Below are positions 15,479 through 23,963 of a stretch of DNA of 51,067 bases, piece by piece (within the stretch, counting starts at the first letter, position 1; every line of letters begins with the position of its first letter). Made by a program: the position numbers and the translations under genes. This DNA comes from Polyangiaceae bacterium (GTDB taxonomy: Bacteria; Myxococcota_A; Polyangia; Polyangiales; Polyangiaceae): NCBI GenBank assembly GCA_029261965.1, contig JAJDAH010000363.1:1-51067 (forward strand), given 5' to 3'. The notes below the pieces were generated by a model that ran no database searches, had not been told where the DNA came from, and was given only the letters and a program-made list of their open reading frames with translations.

Positions 15479-17539
15479 TCAGAGCCCGAAGCCGCCGACA
15501 CGCTTGTACGCGAGCAGCCGTTCGATTTTGGGGAAGAGATCGCCACGGTAGAAGTCCTTGAGCGTGCGACGGGTGATCGCCGGTTCGTCTTTCCCGTCGA
15601 CGGTGGCCTTCGCGTCGCTGGCCAGGCAGAAAATGAGCTCGGTTTCCCTCTGGGAAAACCAATGCGGCAATCCGCCGGGATTGGGCCGACCTCGGTCGCC
15701 CCCAGCCGTCACGAACGCGTTCATCTCCGGACGGGTGATGACGTCCTCGTCGCTCGGCTCACCCGATGCTCCGGTGGCCGTGGAAAAGAGCTCGTCGAAC
15801 ACCTTTTCGTCGAGCATGCCGTCGTCGTCGAAAATGCCCGTGTCGAAAGCGTGTTTGCCCATCGCGATGTTCTCGACCTTGATTTGCATGAATTTGCCCT
15901 TGGTCTGGAAGAAGAGGGCGAAGTTGATGATCATCGAGAACAATGCGCTGTAGAACTGGCTGATACCGAGACGGCGATGACCGCGGTAGGTGTCGCCGAT
16001 GGAAATGATGCCGTCATTGTCGGTGTCAAAAAACGCCACGTGCTTCTGGAGCGGCGTCATGTCCCGCACCTTGGCGATGTATTCGATCGCCGCGAGACTC
16101 GGCATGAAGAAGTAGGCGCCGCCCTTGGTGGTGACAAAGCGCTGAAGCTCGGTGACCCGACGCCGAACCGGCTGTCCGGGGATCGTGAAATCCCCGCCCT
16201 TCGGGTCGAGCCGCGTCTGCTCCCCGATCAACGGATCCGGGTCGTTGTGCAGCTCGGCGAACTTCGGGCTGTTGCACCAGGTGTGCTGCACGAACTCGAA
16301 CTGACGAGCGATGCTCGCGTTGAAGCAGATGAAGTTGAGCCCCCGGGATGCGCCGTCGGAGCCCTTTTCGATGACCTCTTCCGAGCGGAACTTTTCATCC
16401 ACCGGCAGGCCATAGGGGCGCGCCCGCCGAACCATTCGGTGGCGTTTCGAGAGCTGGATCGCTCGGTCGACGTCCGGCGAGAGGATCGAGTCGCGGGGGT
16501 TCGATCGCCGAATGTGCGACCCGAACGGACACTTCTCGCCGTGCGGGTCCGCCGTCTTCGGATCGCTGATGTAGGAAAAACTGTCGTCGAGCTCCATACC
16601 GGGGGTGTCGTGGTCCGGCGCTTTGACCAGCGGCGCACCACTCGGCCATCGCCCGACCATTTTGGCGGCGACGTAGTCGCGATCCTTCGAGTCTCCCCCG
16701 ACCTTGTCGTGAAGCGCCTTCCAGAACCCGTAGACGTCCTGCTCGAGCTGTCGATAGACGAGGTACGTGCCGTTTTTGCCGAGGTCGAAACCCCCGCGGC
16801 CGTAAGTTTTCTCCGGCAGCGAGCGACTCTCGTCGATGCCTGCCGCGGGGCTCACCGGATAGTGGCCGTATTCGTTCTCGTACCCGAGAAGCAACTCTCC
16901 GGCCTTGATGGTGTTGCCGTGTGCGTCCTCACGCATCGCGCCGCGGCGGTGCGCCAGCTCGTGCGAAGGAACGGCATCCATCCGCGGTTGCGCGACGCCG
17001 TCACGAAAGCCGAAGTGCTCACGATAGCCGATTCCGTCGAAAAGCGTGTGCGTCTCGCGCTCGATCACCACCGAGAGCCCGCCGTCGGTCGCCAGCTTTC
17101 GATGACGCTGGACCAGGGCTTCGAGCTCCGTGGGCCCTTTGCCGTAGAGCATCAAAAGGATGTGCACTGGCTCGTTTTTCGGCCCACCCCACTCCCAGTT
17201 CTCCGGCGCGCTCTCGCGGCTGTCCCCGAGCATGAAGCTCCGGTGGGGCGCCGTCATGCCCTCCTCGAACTCGACCGAAAAACCAGCGCGCGTCTGCCGC
17301 GGGACCCCGAGCTCGACGAGGGCCGCGTAGGTGAACGCGATCTGAACGGCCTCGTCTTCTGGCCGGTGGTGACCGTTGGTGATTTCGGGACGAACGTCCG
17401 CTAGCCACTTTTTCGCGGCCAGTGGCTCATCGATTCGCAGCAAGATAAAGCGCGCGTCGTTGAGCTTGCCGTGGCCACTCAACAGCACGCCCTGGACTTG
17501 GGACGTGTCGATGACTACGGGCTCGTCGCTCTTCTTCAT
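15479..17539 (-). CDS. DyP-type heme peroxidase fused to a caleosin (peroxygenase) domain
   Basis: 686 residues with two heme-enzyme modules. Residues 1-485 are a dye-decolorizing peroxidase: the distal-pocket signature GFRDG (177-181), the proximal histidine in CPFGSHIRRSNPRD (His 342) and the terminal TKGGAYFFMPSL. From about 495 the chain changes to a caleosin: TPLQKHVAFFDTDNDG with His 500 and an EF-hand calcium loop (505-516), a hydrophobic hairpin segment (526-546) and GKHAFDTGIFDDDG with His 563. Its C-terminal half extends to about 678. The two histidines match those reported as essential for heme in plant peroxygenases. ATG 17539 has a GAGGA site; an in-frame ATG at 17569 would overlap the upstream gene. 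No export signal was seen. Confidence 0.88.
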   Translation of the reverse strand: MKKSDEPVVIDTSQVQGVLLSGHGKLNDARFILLRIDEPLAAKKWLADVRPEITNGHHRPEDEAVQIAFTYAALVELGVPRQTRAGFSVEFEEGMTAPHRSFMLGDSRESAPENWEWGGPKNEPVHILLMLYGKGPTELEALVQRHRKLATDGGLSVVIERETHTLFDGIGYREHFGFRDGVAQPRMDAVPSHELAHRRGAMREDAHGNTIKAGELLLGYENEYGHYPVSPAAGIDESRSLPEKTYGRGGFDLGKNGTYLVYRQLEQDVYGFWKALHDKVGGDSKDRDYVAAKMVGRWPSGAPLVKAPDHDTPGMELDDSFSYISDPKTADPHGEKCPFGSHIRRSNPRDSILSPDVDRAIQLSKRHRMVRRARPYGLPVDEKFRSEEVIEKGSDGASRGLNFICFNASIARQFEFVQHTWCNSPKFAELHNDPDPLIGEQTRLDPKGGDFTIPGQPVRRRVTELQRFVTTKGGAYFFMPSLAAIEYIAKVRDMTPLQKHVAFFDTDNDGIISIGDTYRGHRRLGISQFYSALFSMIINFALFFQTKGKFMQIKVENIAMGKHAFDTGIFDDDGMLDEKVFDELFSTATGASGEPSDEDVITRPEMNAFVTAGGDRGRPNPGGLPHWFSQRETELIFCLASDAKATVDGKDEPAITRRTLKDFYRGDLFPKIERLLAYKRVGGFGL

Positions 17540-17550
17540 GCTGTCCTCGG

Positions 17551-18813
17551 TCAGAGAAGACGTTGCCATTTTTCGACGAGATCGGCGTCGAGCTCGTAGA
17601 CACCACGGCGGATGAGCGCGTTCGCGATGACGTTCTGCACCGTGAGATCGGGGTACGCGGCGTACCAGACGTCCGTCCGGATCTGCTGGTCACGAGCCCA
17701 GCGCTTGAATGCTTGCTCGTTCGACGCGCCATCTCGCGTCAGAAAGCGCGTCGGCGGAAAATCCTCGGTGTTGCTCCAAACCGCGGTGAGCCCTGCCGAC
17801 TGCTGGTCGACGAAGTCTCCAAGGTAACTCTCCCAGCTCCCGTCGTAGTTGCTCATGAAGAGCAGTCGTTTGGAGTCGTCGACGGGAACCCACCGGGCAA
17901 AGTGAATCGACGGAATGCCTCCGAGATCCCCCTTGTAGAAAACGAAGTTCGCAGCATCGTCGATGATCTTGAAAACACCGCCGAGAATGACCTGACGAAA
18001 CTTGCCGGGCCTCATGATGCTGAGGTCGGTCAGCGGATTCGCAACGAGGTGAGTTTCTTCTCTGGCGAAGAGGCGCCGACGACCGAGCTCGAGACGGCGG
18101 CGGCGCCAATCGTTCTCGTAGGTCTCTTTTTTTTCGTACTTGCGTTTGTCGCCCCACTCGAGAAAGCGCAGGTACCCGAGACCGAACACGACGAAGGCGC
18201 CAATGAGGCCCCACTTTCGAACGTTCGCCTTCTTCTCCTGTTGGTAGTGCTCTTCGAGCCACTCGGGGCGAGGCGTGGGTGGCGGCTCGTCGACGGCCCA
18301 CTTCAGATCGCCGCGGCTCGCAACGAACTTCCGAACCTCCGCGTGGACGTCGCGGCCTTCCCAGGGCCCGTCTTCGTCGAGGTGCTGCTCGATGGCCGCC
18401 CGGAGATCGCGCTCGCGAAGGATCTCCTGGACCGAATAGAAACGCTTGGCGATATGAAAAGCCCCGTAGGGTTTTGCATTCTTCTCTACGAACCGCTCGA
18501 ACGCCTTCGCGTCCGCCGTGCCCCGACTCGGATAGTCTTCGCAGAACGCCAGCACCGCATCGAGAGCCGCACCGCCTTCTTCACGAAGCTCGGTCAGGTG
18601 CTCGTCACGTGGCAAGTCGAAGTTCGTCGAGAGCACGAGAGAGTCGCGCTCTATTCCCACGTCGGAATCGCCTTGCAAGACGACGAAACGCGCGTAGTGC
18701 ACCGTCGACATCGCACTAAACGGCACAGCCCTCAGTAGCTTCTTTAGCTCGGAGAAACTGTAGCCGTGCTTCAAGCGAGCAACGACCGCGAGGGCGCCTT
18801 GCGTTTCTGCCAT
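17551..18813 (-). CDS. Membrane-anchored protein with two ferredoxin-like halves, DyP partner
   Basis: 420 residues, not matched to a named family. One transmembrane helix lies at about 201-219 (WGLIGAFVVFGLGYLRFLEW) with strongly charged flanks. The parts on either side share a pattern: VHYARFVVLQ ... LVLSTNFDLPRDEHLTEL (38-76) and IHFARWVPVDD ... LLFMSNYDGSWESYL (303-331). That pattern resembles the alpha/beta ferredoxin-like repeats of the DyP/chlorite dismutase/EfeB superfamily, but no heme-ligand signature was found. It ends 11 bases before the DyP-caleosin start on the same strand, so the two are almost surely cotranscribed. It may be a membrane partner or scaffold. Start 18813 is the first Met giving a folded N-terminus; an upstream open frame continues into the divergent gap. 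Confidence 0.68.
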   Translation of the reverse strand: MAETQGALAVVARLKHGYSFSELKKLLRAVPFSAMSTVHYARFVVLQGDSDVGIERDSLVLSTNFDLPRDEHLTELREEGGAALDAVLAFCEDYPSRGTADAKAFERFVEKNAKPYGAFHIAKRFYSVQEILRERDLRAAIEQHLDEDGPWEGRDVHAEVRKFVASRGDLKWAVDEPPPTPRPEWLEEHYQQEKKANVRKWGLIGAFVVFGLGYLRFLEWGDKRKYEKKETYENDWRRRRLELGRRRLFAREETHLVANPLTDLSIMRPGKFRQVILGGVFKIIDDAANFVFYKGDLGGIPSIHFARWVPVDDSKRLLFMSNYDGSWESYLGDFVDQQSAGLTAVWSNTEDFPPTRFLTRDGASNEQAFKRWARDQQIRTDVWYAAYPDLTVQNVIANALIRRGVYELDADLVEKWQRLL

Positions 18814-18947
18814 CCCCGACGCATGTCGAGTAGTCGAGCCAGGCCCGGACGTCCAGTAGACCTTTTTTTCCGGCCGCCCGTCTATTCTCTGTAAGCCGAG
18901 ACGGGGCATCGGCGTTGTGCCAGACGTAGGAAGGTTCGAGGTCGGAC

Positions 18948-20987
18948 ATGTACAAGAATTTCGCTTGGTCGTTGCTCGCCATCGTGGCTTTGGGATGCGG
19001 CGCATCTCCCGCGGGCGACAAAGCCGTCACCGCGGCGAACGGGAAAAAGCAGGCGGGAGAAGCCCCGGCGCACGAGTTCAAGCCCCAGAGCCACCCGGCC
19101 CGCAGCCACCAGCCGCCGCCGCCACCGCCGCCGCTCCGCACCCTTCCAGCGCTCGTCGACAACAGCTCCGAGTGCTTTCCCCAGCTGAGGCACCAGGAGC
19201 GCTGGCGTGGGCCGCCGCCGACCGGCTCGAGCGCATTCGGCCGAGGCGGGGGCTCGGGAGGATCCGCCAGGGGCATGGGCGGCCTCGCACACAAGGAGCG
19301 CCGCCCCATGAAAAAGCCGAAGCCGAGTTCGCCCTCGAGGCCGGCCATGGCGCCGCCACCACCAGCGTCTCCAGCCCCGGCTCCTGCGGCCGAGCCTCCG
19401 GCAGCGGTCGCCCAAAGCAAACGCGATCGGTCGCCGAGTGGCGGCGAAGGCTTCTCGATGGCGGACGAAGACGCCGAGAGCAAAAACGGCGCGGCCGAGA
19501 TCGCCACCGACAGTCCCTCGGACGGCGCCACCGTCGCTCAGGGCGACAGCCAGTTCAACGACTGGGGCGCCGCGACCTACCTCTCGAACGACGACACCAT
19601 GAGCCTGTCGTCCGCCCAGCGCGTCAACTACGCCATCGACAACTTTCTCCCGCTTCCCATCGAGCACGTGCGTCCGCACGAGCTCCTCAACTACTTCTCC
19701 TTCCAAAACAAGACCGTCAACGAGTCGGATGACTTCGCGGTGCTTGGAGGGATCGCCCCCAAAGCGAACGAAAACGGGATTTACACCTTGGCGCTCGGCG
19801 TGAGCGGCTACCCCGTGACCAAGCAGAGTCGCCGCAACGTCAACATCTCGTTTGTCATCGACCGGTCGGGATCCATGCAAGCCGAAGGCCGCATGGAGTA
19901 CCTCAAGCGCGGTCTTTTGCGCATGAGCGACGAGCTCAAGCGCGGCGACATCGTGCACATGACGCTCTTCGACCACCGTGCTTGCTCGGCGCTCGAAAAC
20001 TTCGTCGTCGGGCGGGATCCTCAAGACACGCTGCTGCGCACGATTCGAATGCTGCGCCCCATGGGGTCCACGGATCTGCACGCCGGGCTCACGAAGGGTT
20101 ACGACGTCACGGACAAGGCCTATCAGCCCGCGTACTCCAACCGGGTGGTGATGATCACCGACGCCGAGACCAACACCGGCGTCACCGACTCTCGCCTCAT
20201 CTCGACCATCTCGAAGTTCTACGACAGTCGTCGGATTCGGCTGTCTGGGGTCGGCGTCGGACGAACGTTCAACGATGCGCTGCTGGACCGGCTGACCGAG
20301 CGTGGCAAAGGGGCCTACGTCTTTTTGGGATCCGAAGCTGAGGTCGATGCGGTGTTCGGCTCGCGGTTCGTTTCCTTGGTGGAAACCTCGGCGAACGACG
20401 TGCACTTTCGGTTGCACCTGCCGCCCTCGATGCGACTCAACGTGTTTTACGGAGAAGAGGCCTCGACCGTGAAAGAGGACATTCAGGCGATTCACTACTC
20501 GGCGAATACCTCCCAACTCTTTCTCAGCGACCTGATGGCCAAGGGTGGAAAGATTCGTCCCCAGGACGAGATCATGTTGACCATCGAGTACGAGCACCCG
20601 GAGAGCGGAAAGAAGATGGTCGAGGAGTACGCTTTCAACCTCGGCGACCTGCTCGACAAGCCGGCGAACGTGCAAAAGGGCACTTTCGTGATGCGGTTCA
20701 TCGACGGCCTTGCCGAAATCGCAGCCCGACCGCATCCGTCGCGATTCGGCCGGCGCGCCGGGAGCTGGGACGACTCCGGGGCGTTCGAGCTTTGCGACGC
20801 CGGGCGCACCGACCTCGCCAAGCTGAGCGAAGGCTTGGAGAACGATCCCGAGGTGCGACGCATCACCGGGCTCTGGGAGAAGTACTGCGCCCGCTTCGAG
20901 CGACCGCGCGGAGCGCTCCGTCGTCACGAAACGCCGCCGGCGGACGCATGGCCCGGAGCCACCGACGTCACCAAGCCGCGACGCTGA
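18948..20987 (+). CDS. von Willebrand factor A domain lipoprotein
   Basis: 679 residues. The lipoprotein signal ends at the lipobox LAIVALGC (Cys 17). A Pro/Ala/Gly-rich linker of about 180 residues follows, then a YfbK-like N-terminal module (VNYAIDNFLPLPIEHVRPHE, ELLNYFSF). The vWA domain has a complete MIDAS: VIDRSGSM (about 305), a downstream Thr in MGSTDLHAGL and the Asp in MITDAETNTG. C-terminal beta-rich segments (FRLHLPPSMRLNVFYGEEAS) resemble the rest of YfbK-type proteins. It is probably an outer-membrane or periplasmic metal-dependent adhesion or assembly protein. ATG 18948 has a GAGGTCGG site. It is divergent from the DyP-partner gene, with 134 bases between. Confidence 0.86.
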   Translation: MYKNFAWSLLAIVALGCGASPAGDKAVTAANGKKQAGEAPAHEFKPQSHPARSHQPPPPPPPLRTLPALVDNSSECFPQLRHQERWRGPPPTGSSAFGRGGGSGGSARGMGGLAHKERRPMKKPKPSSPSRPAMAPPPPASPAPAPAAEPPAAVAQSKRDRSPSGGEGFSMADEDAESKNGAAEIATDSPSDGATVAQGDSQFNDWGAATYLSNDDTMSLSSAQRVNYAIDNFLPLPIEHVRPHELLNYFSFQNKTVNESDDFAVLGGIAPKANENGIYTLALGVSGYPVTKQSRRNVNISFVIDRSGSMQAEGRMEYLKRGLLRMSDELKRGDIVHMTLFDHRACSALENFVVGRDPQDTLLRTIRMLRPMGSTDLHAGLTKGYDVTDKAYQPAYSNRVVMITDAETNTGVTDSRLISTISKFYDSRRIRLSGVGVGRTFNDALLDRLTERGKGAYVFLGSEAEVDAVFGSRFVSLVETSANDVHFRLHLPPSMRLNVFYGEEASTVKEDIQAIHYSANTSQLFLSDLMAKGGKIRPQDEIMLTIEYEHPESGKKMVEEYAFNLGDLLDKPANVQKGTFVMRFIDGLAEIAARPHPSRFGRRAGSWDDSGAFELCDAGRTDLAKLSEGLENDPEVRRITGLWEKYCARFERPRGALRRHETPPADAWPGATDVTKPRR

Positions 20988-21124
20988 GCATCCGACTCGG
21001 CACGACAAAAGCAGCTGAAAATCCCCGGGGTTCGTGCTCCTCGCGCACCGGATTTATGGGCGACAACCAAGAGGGTTCACCCGTACACTAGCCGTTCCCC
21101 GTCGACCCCGAAGCGAGACGCGCC

Positions 21125-23395
21125 ATGCCGCCGCCCGAGTCCACCGCCAGCCTGCAGGCAGCCTTCTCCGACCTGGATTCACCACGCGAGCGGTTCCTCG
21201 CCCGCATCGTTTCGCGCGCCCTCGGCGGCGGATGGAGGATCTCGGAAGACTTCCTCGAGTACTTCCCCCCCAAAGCCATCGTGCACGCCCTGGCGCACGA
21301 GACGGACGTCCGGGTGCGGCTGCTCGTCGAGACAGTCGGCATTCATCCGAAGATCGCGGAGATGCTCTCTCCAGAAGGCGCCGCAGAGGACCTGACGCTC
21401 GCGGTGGAAACGGGCATTGCCGACGCCAGAACCGTGCTCGGGCTCGTTCCGCTGTCGAAACGCATTCAACACCTCGACCACGGCAAGCTCTGGAGCTTTG
21501 CCGTCGATGGTGACTGGCTCGAAGCGGCCGACTCCGATCCCCAACAACGACACCGTGCTGTCGATCGAGTCGAGTTCATCATCCAGAGCGCTATCGCCGA
21601 GGAGCTGATTTCCTTCCGAGAGGTGACCAAGACCCTCGGGGCGGAAAAGATTGCCGACCGCATGAGCTCCGAGCAGCTGCGCTCGGCGTTCGCGCACGCC
21701 CTCGAATGCGCCCGACGCGGCACGCCGCCCGACGAAGAGCGACTTCTTGGTTCCTCCGAAGTGATTTCGCTCATCGAGCACGCTCCGCTCAGCGAGGTGT
21801 GGAACGACGTCGTGCTCGAGACCATCGCGAAACCGCAGGGCCTGCTCGACGATTCGAGTTCGTACGAATTCAGCTCGCCTCCGGTTCGACGGTTTTCATC
21901 CGCGCCTCCCCCACCTCCCGCGAGAGCCGCCGAACCGCGAGAGGCGACGCCGCCCGAAACGCCGCCGCCAGAACCGCCTTCGCCCGAGCCACCGTCGGTA
22001 GAGCCGGCGCGCGCTGTTCCGCGTTCGCCAGAACCGCGTTCGCCCGAGCCACCGTCGGTGGAGCCAACCCCCCCGGAACCGCCCACCGCCAATCCGTCAG
22101 CGTCGCCCGGGCCGGCCGCGCCAGATCTCTCGAGGTTTAGTCCCATCGGCGACGACATCGTGGGCGAGCACACGGTGCCGGATGGCCGACTGCTCGAAGC
22201 GCGCCCTCCGTCAGTGCCCCCGCCCCCGCGAGACCGCCCGGGCGAGCCGAACGAAGACACGACCACCATGCCGCGTCCCGAAACGGCGGACGACGACGGC
22301 TGGGAACGCACGCGAGAACGCAACGAGCGCCCGGTTCGCTCGCCACGCCCCAGTCCGAGCGCGCCACCACCGGCCCCGGTCGCCAGCCGACCACGCACCG
22401 TTCCGCCACCGCCCGAACGACCGAGCGCGGCAGCCCCGTCGGCTGTATCGGCGTTGCGTTCGGTGCCAGTTCCTCCGGGACCGCCGCAAAGAAGCTCGGT
22501 GTCCCAGCCTCCACCGAAGAGCCCGCAGGCGGTCGCCCGACCGCTGACCGCACCGCCCGCTCGACGGCCGACGCAGCCACCCGCACCGCAGCCGCCTTTG
22601 CACGCGTCGCAGCCGCCGATACGCCCCTCGCAACCGCCCCTGCGCTCGTCGCAACCGCCCACGCATCCGTCTCGGCCACCGGCACGTCCGTCGCAGCCTC
22701 CGATGCGTCCACATTCACCGGCCCCGCGCGCACTGCCACCCCCGCCGGCACGCACCTCACCCATGTTCGATCCCCCGACCAGTCCGCGACGCGCTTCGAT
22801 CCCGTCGTTGACCGAGGAAGCCGAGCTCGAGCTGTCGGACTCGGAGATCCTTCTCGAAGACGCCACTCGACCCAGGGCGCCGATGCCCGCCCCGCCCGCG
22901 CAGTCTCAACCCAGCCACGCGCCGTTCCCACTCTCCGCGTCGCGCCCGCCCTTGCACGACGAGGTCGCTCCTGCGCAAGGGCGTACCGAGGCGGATCGAC
23001 GACAGGAGGTGTCGACGCAACTTCGGGCGATCGACCGACTGCCGCCGAACAGCGACTATCTTTCGTTGGCGATCCTACGCGCCATCTCGCGCATGTACGA
23101 CGAGCTCCCCGCGAGCAAAGGCAAAGCGGGGCGCGCGCAGTGCGTGCGGGAATGTTTCGCCAACGAGTCGCATTTACGCGCGGGCATGCTCGCGTTGCTC
23201 GACTTGCTCAACTCCAATCTCGCTCGCGACAGTCCCGGTTTTCACAACAAGGACAACGCCGCCTTGGTCGATCTTTTCCTCGAGCAGGAGCGCGCGGTCT
23301 GGGAGCACGCACGCCAAGGCACGGCTGCACCGAATCAAGACAGCCGCCGTGCGGTCCACGTCGGGCCGAGACGACCGCCGCGCCCGCTGCACTGA
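21125..23395 (+). CDS. Long proline-rich protein of unknown function
   Basis: 756 residues; family not recognised. Residues 1-250 are helical and ordered-looking (SPRERFLARIVSRALGGGW, HETDVRVRLLVETVG, LSKRIQHLDHGKLWSFAVDG). Residues about 255-600 are a disordered region dominated by Pro, Ser, Arg and Ala, with PPEPPSPEPPSVEP-type and SQPPIRPSQPPLR-type repeats. The C-terminal 160 residues again look folded (LSLAILRAISRMYDELPASK, FLEQERAVWEHARQ). A conserved-looking acidic word ELELSDSEILLEDA precedes that part. The layout suggests a cytoplasmic hub or scaffold linking two domains; no enzyme motif is seen. The stop codon lies inside a tandem repeat (23391-23462). Confidence 0.72.
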   Translation: MPPPESTASLQAAFSDLDSPRERFLARIVSRALGGGWRISEDFLEYFPPKAIVHALAHETDVRVRLLVETVGIHPKIAEMLSPEGAAEDLTLAVETGIADARTVLGLVPLSKRIQHLDHGKLWSFAVDGDWLEAADSDPQQRHRAVDRVEFIIQSAIAEELISFREVTKTLGAEKIADRMSSEQLRSAFAHALECARRGTPPDEERLLGSSEVISLIEHAPLSEVWNDVVLETIAKPQGLLDDSSSYEFSSPPVRRFSSAPPPPPARAAEPREATPPETPPPEPPSPEPPSVEPARAVPRSPEPRSPEPPSVEPTPPEPPTANPSASPGPAAPDLSRFSPIGDDIVGEHTVPDGRLLEARPPSVPPPPRDRPGEPNEDTTTMPRPETADDDGWERTRERNERPVRSPRPSPSAPPPAPVASRPRTVPPPPERPSAAAPSAVSALRSVPVPPGPPQRSSVSQPPPKSPQAVARPLTAPPARRPTQPPAPQPPLHASQPPIRPSQPPLRSSQPPTHPSRPPARPSQPPMRPHSPAPRALPPPPARTSPMFDPPTSPRRASIPSLTEEAELELSDSEILLEDATRPRAPMPAPPAQSQPSHAPFPLSASRPPLHDEVAPAQGRTEADRRQEVSTQLRAIDRLPPNSDYLSLAILRAISRMYDELPASKGKAGRAQCVRECFANESHLRAGMLALLDLLNSNLARDSPGFHNKDNAALVDLFLEQERAVWEHARQGTAAPNQDSRRAVHVGPRRPPRPLH
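21967..22065. repeat. 39-bp direct repeat within the proline-rich gene
   Basis: 21967-22005 and 22027-22065 are near-identical 39-bp copies, differing at two bases, 60 bp from start to start. Both encode Pro-Glu-Pro-rich repeats, so the spacing keeps the reading frame. Recent internal duplication by slippage is the simplest explanation. Confidence 0.8.
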
Positions 23396-23462
23396 CCGAT
23401 CGCGCGGCACTGACCGATCGCGCAGCCTGACGGATCGAACTCCGTGACGGATCGAACGTTCG
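23391..23462. repeat. 17-18-bp degenerate tandem repeat between convergent genes
   Basis: Four units: ACTGACCGATCGCGCGGC (23391-23408), ACTGACCGATCGCGCAGC (23409-23426), CTGACGGATCGAACTCC (23427-23443) and GTGACGGATCGAACG (23444-23458), ending in the palindrome CGAACGTTCG (23453-23462). The TGA stop of the proline-rich gene lies in the first unit, and the Rid-family gene ends one base after the array. It shares GATC-rich words with the array at 9967-10022, though with a different period. Confidence 0.7.
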
Positions 23463-23942
23463 TCAGGGCAGGACGGCGGTCGCTTCGATCTCCACTTTGG
23501 CCCGGGGATCGAGCAGCGACTTGACCTCGACGAGGGACATCGCCGGATAGTGCTTGCCTAGCACTTCTCGGTACTGCCTTCCGACGGCTTTGGTGTCCGC
23601 GAGGTACTCGGCCTTCGACGTCACGAAGATCAGAAGCCGTGCAACGTGCTCCGCCTTTCCGCCGGCCGCTTCGACTACGGTGAGCACGTTCGCGAGGGCT
23701 CGGCCGAACTGTTCGGCGAAATCGTCGCTCACGATCTCCTGATCGGGGCCCCAGGCGATCTGCCCGGCCACGAACAATTGGTGCCCCGGTGCCGCGAGCA
23801 TTCCGTTCGAATAGCCCCACGGTTTTCCGAGCGCTTCGGGATTGAAAGGGGTGAGGGTCACGTTCGCCTGCCTTTTCTGGAGGGCCTTTTGGGCCGTGGC
23901 GTCCGGGCGCCCGCCCGCGCCGGGGAAGCGATATGATGGCAC
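23463..23942 (-). CDS. Rid (YjgF/YER057c/UK114) family protein
   Basis: Up to 159 residues of the Rid fold: TPFNPEALGKPWGYSNGMLA, VAGQIAWGPDQEIVSDDFAEQ and the C-terminal strand VEVKSLLDPRAKVEIEATAV. In RidA deaminases an arginine in the EVARLP motif binds the imine substrate's carboxylate; here the aligned position reads Ser (EVKSLLDP), so classical imine deaminase activity is doubtful and another Rid subfamily is likely. The annotated start (ATG 23942) adds about 28 unusual residues; a GTG at 23861 would give a family-typical start (V/M-TLTPFNPEA) after an AGGCAG site. It is divergent from the kinase at 23964. Confidence 0.82.
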   Translation of the reverse strand: MPSYRFPGAGGRPDATAQKALQKRQANVTLTPFNPEALGKPWGYSNGMLAAPGHQLFVAGQIAWGPDQEIVSDDFAEQFGRALANVLTVVEAAGGKAEHVARLLIFVTSKAEYLADTKAVGRQYREVLGKHYPAMSLVEVKSLLDPRAKVEIEATAVLP

Positions 23943-23963
23943 ACCTTTCGAGACGAGGAAGCG

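Noticed and set aside
15662-17404. Plus-strand open frame of 580 codons opposite the DyP-caleosin gene
   Set aside because: No recognisable motifs, no ribosome site, and the minus strand has clear catalytic signatures throughout.
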